Shown here in pieces: positions 59,837 through 64,000 of a stretch of 64,000 nucleotides of DNA; positions within the stretch are counted from its first letter, which is position 1; the number at the start of each line of letters is the position of its first letter. Origin of the DNA: a virus; IMG/VR virus record IMGVR_UViG_3300023174_000112, positions 1-64,000 of that record, one strand, 5' to 3'. Below the pieces are notes generated by a model. It did no database searches. It was not told where the DNA came from and saw only the letters and a list, made by a program, of their open reading frames with translations. The translations under genes were made by a program, and so were the position numbers.

Positions 59837-60225
59837 GAGCTCACGAATTTCTTACCGAACAAGCAACGTTGCCTGCTGAACAAGCAGATCCCATGCGTTA
59901 TACCTATGTAATTCCTGGCCTCAGTGCAGCCGATCCTTATCGCAACTATCGATTTGGTGTGGCCATGGCACGAGCAAGAAGTGATGCTGGCGCTGATGAT
60001 CACTCAATAGATCCTTTTAAACCAGCCTGGAGTCCAGAAACAGCATTTGGAGAACACGGAGTGGTTGTGGGTATGAATAGCAGTATTGAGCAAGTTATTG
60101 ATCAAGCATTGACAATGACCAACACTCCCGGCGGCAAAAAAATAGTAAGCACTCCCACAAGCACAGAACCCAACTTTGTTGATGTACAAAGCCCAGTAAA
60201 AGCCTTTGCTGGCTACCCTCGTTAA
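59833..60225 (+). CDS. Conserved small protein with capsid-targeting-like start (paralogue B)
   Basis: 130 residues. 'MRAHEFLTE' resembles the start of the preceding gene and the T4 capsid-targeting sequence, with a predicted gp21 cut after Glu9. The body 'NYRFGVAMARARSDAGADD ... WSPETAFGEHGVVVG ... IEQVIDQALTMTNTPGGKKIVSTPTSTEPNFVDVQSPVKAF' is well conserved among aquatic T4-like phages as an uncharacterised protein. Coupled to the previous gene by ATGA. Function unknown; a head-interior location is inferred. Confidence 0.7.
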   Translation: MRAHEFLTEQATLPAEQADPMRYTYVIPGLSAADPYRNYRFGVAMARARSDAGADDHSIDPFKPAWSPETAFGEHGVVVGMNSSIEQVIDQALTMTNTPGGKKIVSTPTSTEPNFVDVQSPVKAFAGYPR

Positions 60226-60257
60226 ACTTCTCACCTTTTTATAATAGTCCTTGTTTC

Positions 60258-60286
60258 GCTAAATAAAGCAACTTAGGAATATTTAG
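60258..60286 (+). promoter_or_regulatory. Late promoter (GCTAAATA) within an inverted repeat around the ribosome site
   Basis: CTAAATA (60259-60265) is the exact reverse complement of TATTTAG (60280-60286); the 14-base loop holds TTAGGAA. ATG follows at 60290. Same geometry as at 10797. Confidence 0.58.
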
Positions 60287-60289
60287 ATC

Positions 60290-60895
60290 ATGGCTAATCC
60301 GCCTCCACCATATGACAACATCACAGGCATAAGCCGTGCTGTAATGAAGGACAACGCACAAGAAACTATTGGTGCATACAACGGTGTTGCACGACCCAGC
60401 GAACTTGTGGTTGATCAACTCACACAAAACTTATATGTGGGCAACACCAACGGCAATCTAAACTTGATAGCATTTGGCTCTGGGGTCTCAACTCCAACAG
60501 CATTTGACCCACAATGGACCGACGGCAGCAGCACCACTGCTGGTTCAACAGTCACAGCATCATACACATTGATGGGACCGCTGTGTTATTTTCAAATTTA
60601 TGTAGACTTTGCAACCTGTACCAACTTTGGCACATTGGGGTATCAAATCACTTTGCCATTCCCGTCTGCGCAGACCATACGCATGGCCAATGGCACCTTG
60701 CATCAAACATCGGGCACAGGCAGTCCAGCAAATTTTCACATTGCTGGCATCACCGACATAGACGTCAGTACCACAGTTCACAAACTGTATTATTCAGGCA
60801 GCACCACAGACCTAGCCTGGAAATACAACACACCAGTCAACGCTACCAACACTGGCAGCCACTTTGACCTCTGTGGCATCTACCAAATAGCATAA
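60290..60895 (+). CDS. Structural protein, probable fibre- or head-associated (201 aa)
   Basis: The N-terminal third ('YDNITGISRAVMKDNAQETIGAYNGVARPSELVVDQLTQNLYVGNTNGNLNLIAFG') is a short attachment region of the kind seen at the start of phage fibre or decoration proteins ('GELVVD..TN-LYVGN..G'). The rest is beta-type ('YFQIYVDFATCTNFGTLGYQITLPFP') with a jelly-roll-like look. No catalytic residues are seen. It has its own late promoter with an inverted repeat and ends at the promoter of the nuclease gene. Exact role unknown. Confidence 0.65.
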   Translation: MANPPPPYDNITGISRAVMKDNAQETIGAYNGVARPSELVVDQLTQNLYVGNTNGNLNLIAFGSGVSTPTAFDPQWTDGSSTTAGSTVTASYTLMGPLCYFQIYVDFATCTNFGTLGYQITLPFPSAQTIRMANGTLHQTSGTGSPANFHIAGITDIDVSTTVHKLYYSGSTTDLAWKYNTPVNATNTGSHFDLCGIYQIA

Positions 60896-60903
60896 TATAA
60901 ATA
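60896..60903 (+). promoter_or_regulatory. Perfect T4-type late promoter (TATAAATA), leaderless type
   Basis: Begins directly after the previous stop codon (60893-60895); five bases before ATG 60909. Confidence 0.8.
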
Positions 60904-60908
60904 CCCAT

Positions 60909-61715
60909 ATGAAAAAACTACTATTTGTGCTGTTGCTCACAGCCTTTCAATCAGCACAGGCCTGGGATCAAACTGCCCCTCTAGCAGTGGACCACTGTAA
61001 AGCCCACAATCCTTATGGTTGGGCACAGACTAGCAAACCGGTCACAGCCATTTGTCGTAGAGCATACTTTGTTGCTTATGATGCAGCCGCAAAGATTCCC
61101 AACTATGTCACATACACATTGACACCACCCAATGCACTAGGCTGCTGGCCAAGAACCAATGCGTTTGTGGCTGATGCTAGTGTAGCCAATGGACCACGTC
61201 CAGATGACTATGCTGGCACCGGCTACGACAAAGGTCATGCTGCACCTGATGGTGACTTATCATGGGACCAACAAGTGGAATACGAAAGTTTCTTAATGAC
61301 CAACATGTATCCACAACTGGGTGGACTTAATCGTGGCATTTGGAAACTGCTGGAAACTTCAGTGCGTGGCTGGACTGTGCAACAAAATCAAGCCTACACA
61401 ATCTATGTGGGTGCAGTATACAACACAGCCACTGATAAGAAAATTGGCAATGGTGTTGTTGTGCCACATGGTTTCTACAAGATTGTGATCAACAACCAAA
61501 CAGGTGCCATGGCTGGTTGGTACTTCCGACACGAAGGTGGACAGGGCAATGATTTGACCAAGGCTCGTGCAGCCATATCGGCTATAGAAAACAAAGCCGG
61601 AGTGAAGTTTGCTTATCCTGCCAATGCCCGGGAACTGCCCATTGGCAGCGAATGGCCCGTGGACTTTGGCGCACTCACAACGGCCAAACGTGCCAAATGC
61701 AAAAACAGTGACTGA
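60909..61715 (+). CDS. Exported DNA/RNA non-specific endonuclease (Serratia-nuclease type)
   Basis: 268 residues. Residues 1-18 form a clear Sec signal peptide (KK, then a Leu-rich core, then 'SAQA' before Trp19), so the mature protein is periplasmic or secreted. The active site of the bba-Me nuclease family is present: 'YDKGHAAPDGDLSWD' (His110, DRGH-type motif) and 'NRGIWKLLE' (Asn141, Glu149). The Asn-to-Glu spacing of eight residues equals that of Serratia nuclease (Asn119, Glu127). Cys30/Cys49 may form a disulfide. Known activity: cuts single- and double-stranded DNA and RNA. Expressed late from a leaderless-type promoter and linked to a membrane mini-protein. A role against superinfecting phage DNA or in scavenging is inferred. 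Confidence 0.88.
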   Translation: MKKLLFVLLLTAFQSAQAWDQTAPLAVDHCKAHNPYGWAQTSKPVTAICRRAYFVAYDAAAKIPNYVTYTLTPPNALGCWPRTNAFVADASVANGPRPDDYAGTGYDKGHAAPDGDLSWDQQVEYESFLMTNMYPQLGGLNRGIWKLLETSVRGWTVQQNQAYTIYVGAVYNTATDKKIGNGVVVPHGFYKIVINNQTGAMAGWYFRHEGGQGNDLTKARAAISAIENKAGVKFAYPANARELPIGSEWPVDFGALTTAKRAKCKNSD

Positions 61716-61717
61716 GC

Positions 61718-61846
61718 ATGATTCACTATCACTTGTATCACGCCGCTTGGACAGCGGCGTTTGCATGGTTGATATGGCAACATGGTTGGATTCCGTTTGT
61801 CGTAGCGTATCTGGTCATTGGCACCATTTGTTTCTGGCGAGCCTGA
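61718..61846 (+). CDS. Membrane mini-protein of 42 aa
   Basis: ATG 61718 to TGA 61844-61846, two bases after the nuclease stop, so translation would be coupled. The sequence begins MIHYHLYHAAWTAAF and has two hydrophobic stretches (residues about 9-20 and 25-40) with Trp residues at the flanks and one His-Gly-Trp turn, as in small inner-membrane proteins. No family is recognised. Small membrane proteins such as T4 Imm, Sp and holin-like factors act in superinfection exclusion or lysis control, so a link to the exported nuclease is a hypothesis. Caution: a hairpin (61740-61760) lies within it and could instead be a terminator. Confidence 0.5.
   Translation: MIHYHLYHAAWTAAFAWLIWQHGWIPFVVAYLVIGTICFWRA
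61740..61760 (+). terminator. GC-rich hairpin after the nuclease gene, possible terminator
   Basis: ACGCCGC - TTGGACA - GCGGCGT, 7 perfect pairs, followed only by TTGC. It lies inside the mini-ORF, so it may instead be a coding coincidence of Ala codons. Confidence 0.35.
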
Positions 61847-61851
61847 TTCAC

Positions 61852-61859
61852 CGTAAATA
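61852..61859 (+). promoter_or_regulatory. T4-type late promoter (CGTAAATA), leaderless type
   Basis: Four bases (ACGC) before ATG 61864. Confidence 0.6.
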
Positions 61860-61863
61860 ACGC

Positions 61864-63024
61864 ATGTCTAACTTTTATTGTGCCGCGCCCTGGCGGGGAC
61901 TGCATATCAATCCCCGAGGCGATGTCAAAACCTGCTGTGCTGGTGACCCCAACATGTTGGGCAACCTCAATGATCATAGCATTGAACAAATACTCAATAG
62001 CAATTTAATGACTGAGATACGTGCCAGTCTCTCACAAGGACAAGCACACGAATACTGTTCAAACTGTGTGCGAGCAGAACGGTTTGGCGCAGACTCAGAA
62101 CGTGCCTGGCACAACAATGTCAATCCTGACTTTGATTACAGCACCGCAGGCGATCAATACCATTATCCTGTGATTGTAGACGTGCGTTGGAATACCACAT
62201 GCAATTTGAGTTGCAACTATTGTGGCGAAGCATGCAGTAGTAAATGGGCAGGAATCAAAAACATACCTTTTAAATCTGGTGCTAGGCCCTACTATGAACA
62301 AGTGTGTGACTTCATTGAACAACACTATGAACACATACACGAAGTTGCGCTAGTGGGCGGCGAGCCGTTGTTGCTGCCAGAGAACGATCGACTACTGGAT
62401 GTTATCCCAGACACTGCTATTGTCACACTGATCACTAACTTGAATGTGGATTTACAAACAAACAAAATATTCCGTAAATTAGCACAGCGCAAAAGAGTTG
62501 GCTGGAGCATGAGCTTTGACAACATAGACCAACGTTTTGAATACGTACGACACGGCGGCAACTGGATGGTGTTGCAAGAAAACTTAAAGACCATACAACA
62601 GTTAATGAAGTCACAAGGACAGTGGGGCGGTGTTCATGCAGTGTACAACATGTACAATGCCACACGCATTTGTGAATTCAGACAGTTTGTGCAAGATGCA
62701 GGCGCCACTGTATTATGGCAAAACTTGTTTCAACCTGAGTACTTGGATCCGTTCCTGCACGGACCTGAGTTAGCTGATTTGGCTGCACAAGAAATTGAAA
62801 ATTTCTATGCCATGAATATAGCAACACCAGCTGAACGCCAATTCTTTGATCAGGCATTAAATAATTATCGTGCAATAAAACAAGAACGTCCTGGGATAAC
62901 ACAGCAGTTCCGCCAGCACATACATGACAACGAATCCAAGTATCATACTGATACTGCTGGTAAGTTCAAACAGTTATGGCCTGAATTAGCAGAAAGAATA
63001 TTGAATGATATCGCCACCAAATAA
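61864..63024 (+). CDS. Radical SAM protein 3, twitch-domain type
   Basis: 386 residues. The radical SAM motif is 'CNLSCNYC' (Cys113, Cys117, Cys120) with 'VALVGGEPLLLP' behind it. The N-terminal 80 residues carry five more cysteines (Cys6, Cys24, Cys25, Cys65, Cys68) in a 'CAAPWRGLHINPRGDVKTCCAG ... YCSNC' layout, which is the twitch/SPASM cluster fold placed before the core instead of after it. This architecture is known as twitch-domain radical SAM proteins in bacteria and aquatic phages; substrates are not known. It has a leaderless-type late promoter, and its 3' end overlaps the terminase large subunit gene by 20 bases, so the two are co-expressed. Confidence 0.85.
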   Translation: MSNFYCAAPWRGLHINPRGDVKTCCAGDPNMLGNLNDHSIEQILNSNLMTEIRASLSQGQAHEYCSNCVRAERFGADSERAWHNNVNPDFDYSTAGDQYHYPVIVDVRWNTTCNLSCNYCGEACSSKWAGIKNIPFKSGARPYYEQVCDFIEQHYEHIHEVALVGGEPLLLPENDRLLDVIPDTAIVTLITNLNVDLQTNKIFRKLAQRKRVGWSMSFDNIDQRFEYVRHGGNWMVLQENLKTIQQLMKSQGQWGGVHAVYNMYNATRICEFRQFVQDAGATVLWQNLFQPEYLDPFLHGPELADLAAQEIENFYAMNIATPAERQFFDQALNNYRAIKQERPGITQQFRQHIHDNESKYHTDTAGKFKQLWPELAERILNDIATK

Positions 63025-64000
63025 AAATTTAGAAACGGTGCTGGTCAAAGCACCACACCGTAAAGAAGTATACACTGAAGATGAACTACTAGAGTTTGCG
63101 GCCTGTGCTGACCCTGTCACAGGTCCATTGTACTTCATGGATAATTTCTTTTTTATTCAGCATCCCACACGCGGCAAAATGCTGTATCATCCGTTTGAAT
63201 ATCAAACCAGACTGATAGAAACCTATCACAACTATAGATATTCAATAAGTCTAATGCCTCGACAAACAGGCAAGTCAACTTCGGCAGCCGGGTACTTGTT
63301 GTGGTACGCTATGTTTGTGCCAGACAGCACAATTTTAGTGGCTGCACACAAATACACAGGCGCACAGGAGATCATGCAACGCATTAGATACGCATATGAA
63401 CTGTGTCCCAATCATATTAGGGCCGGTGCCACTAGTTACAACAAGAATTCACTAGAGTTTGAAAATGGAAGTCGTATTGTGGCACAGACCACAACTGAAA
63501 CAACCGGACGGGGTATGAGTATTTCACTCTTGTACGCTGATGAGTTCGCATTTGTGCGACCCACTATTGCCAGGGAGTTTTGGACTTCTATCTCACCCAC
63601 ACTGGCCACAGGTGGTAAAGCTATTATTACAAGCACTCCCAACAGTGATGAAGATCAGTTTGCGTACTTGTGGAAAGGTGCCAACAAAACTGAAGATGAA
63701 CATGGCAACACCACAACACTGGGCATCAATGGATTCCGTGCTTTTAGAAGTGACTGGCGTGAACACCCTGACAGAGATGAGCAATGGGGACTGGAGCAAC
63801 TGGCACAACTAGGCGAAGACCGATTCCGCCGAGAGATGGAATGTGAATTTGTTATCAATGATGAGACCTTGATTGCTCCTACCAAACTGTTGGATCTAGA
63901 AGGGGTAGAACCCAATCGCCGTACTGGGCAAGTGCGTTGGTATAAAACTCCGGTCAAAGACAAGATATACATTGTGGCCTTGGACCCTAGCTTGGGCACA
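63005..64000 (+). CDS. 17: Terminase large subunit (T4 gp17-like), 3' truncated by the window
   Basis: The ATG at 63005 lies within the end of the radical SAM gene; the frame stays open to the window end (332 codons). Walker A is 'MPRQTGKSTSAAGYLLWYA', Walker B 'SLLYADEFAFV', and the coupling motif 'TSTPNS' follows. The last residues, 'YIVALDPSLGT', begin the RNase-H-like nuclease domain with its first Asp. Known role: ATP-driven DNA packaging motor and headful nuclease docking on the portal. The small subunit gp16 is about 7 kb upstream. No separate promoter is visible; it probably depends on the radical SAM transcript. Confidence 0.95.
   Translation, partial: MISPPNKNLETVLVKAPHRKEVYTEDELLEFAACADPVTGPLYFMDNFFFIQHPTRGKMLYHPFEYQTRLIETYHNYRYSISLMPRQTGKSTSAAGYLLWYAMFVPDSTILVAAHKYTGAQEIMQRIRYAYELCPNHIRAGATSYNKNSLEFENGSRIVAQTTTETTGRGMSISLLYADEFAFVRPTIAREFWTSISPTLATGGKAIITSTPNSDEDQFAYLWKGANKTEDEHGNTTTLGINGFRAFRSDWREHPDRDEQWGLEQLAQLGEDRFRREMECEFVINDETLIAPTKLLDLEGVEPNRRTGQVRWYKTPVKDKIYIVALDPSLGT

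Noticed and set aside
60234-60250. TATAAT-like sequence near 60240 as a sigma-70 promoter.
   Set aside because: No acceptable -35 box at 16-18 bases upstream; the late promoter at 60258 explains expression.
1-64000. tRNA genes, integrase, attachment sites, transposases, group I introns.
   Set aside because: None could be supported by reading the sequence; gaps are short and accounted for.

Overview
The window is a contiguous piece of a T4-like myovirus genome (Caudoviricetes, contractile tail). This is shown by recognisable homologues of the T4 head, neck and tail set: portal gp20, prohead core gp67-like, protease gp21, scaffold gp22, capsid gp23, neck gp13 and gp14, sheath terminator gp15, sheath gp18, tube gp19, head completion gp4, terminase gp16 and gp17. 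They lie with very short intergenic gaps and with T4-type late promoters (TATAAATA and variants). There is no integrase, tRNA, CRISPR array or host chromosomal gene. The host is probably a Gram-negative bacterium: one phage protein carries a Sec signal peptide typical of periplasmic nucleases, and there are near-consensus sigma-70 promoters. The giant Asn/Gly/Ala-rich fibres and the set of small conserved virion genes are typical of aquatic (marine or freshwater) T4-like phages. I cannot name the host from sequence alone.

Layout. 1-1795: 3' part of a tape-measure-like gene carrying an M15 peptidase motif. 1812-7723: head operon (portal, small protein, acidic core protein, protease, scaffold, capsid), closed by a bidirectional terminator. 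7787-8935 (minus): TPR-glycosyltransferase-like gene. 9079-10770: three short genes. 10829-38340: about 27.5 kb of tail-fibre genes, all on the plus strand, including one of 4,422 codons. 38366-41559 (minus): NUDIX hydrolase, gp15 and gp14. 41654-49106: mixed block on both strands with two unknown genes on host-type promoters, two radical SAM enzymes, gp13, an SGNH-like protein, a DexA-like exonuclease, a dNMP kinase and an HNH/zinc protein. 49203-60895: sheath, tube, tube-like baseplate protein, gp4, small terminase, probable internal-head and other virion proteins. 60909-64000: exported nuclease, a membrane mini-protein, a third radical SAM enzyme and the 5' two thirds of terminase gp17, cut by the window end.

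Regulation is the most coherent novel signal. At least 20 TAAATA-core late promoters can be read by eye. At eight genes the promoter core ends exactly 4 or 5 nt before the ATG, with no Shine-Dalgarno, which predicts leaderless late transcripts. At others the promoter lies inside, or just upstream of, an inverted repeat that would hide the ribosome binding site only on read-through RNA, as in the known T4 gene e and soc arrangement. Early-type genes instead have sigma-70 promoters and AAGGAG sites. Three radical SAM enzymes, a TPR-glycosyltransferase-like gene and an SGNH-like gene suggest modification of virion proteins or host surface, but this is inference. No gap longer than 300 bases lacks a gene.
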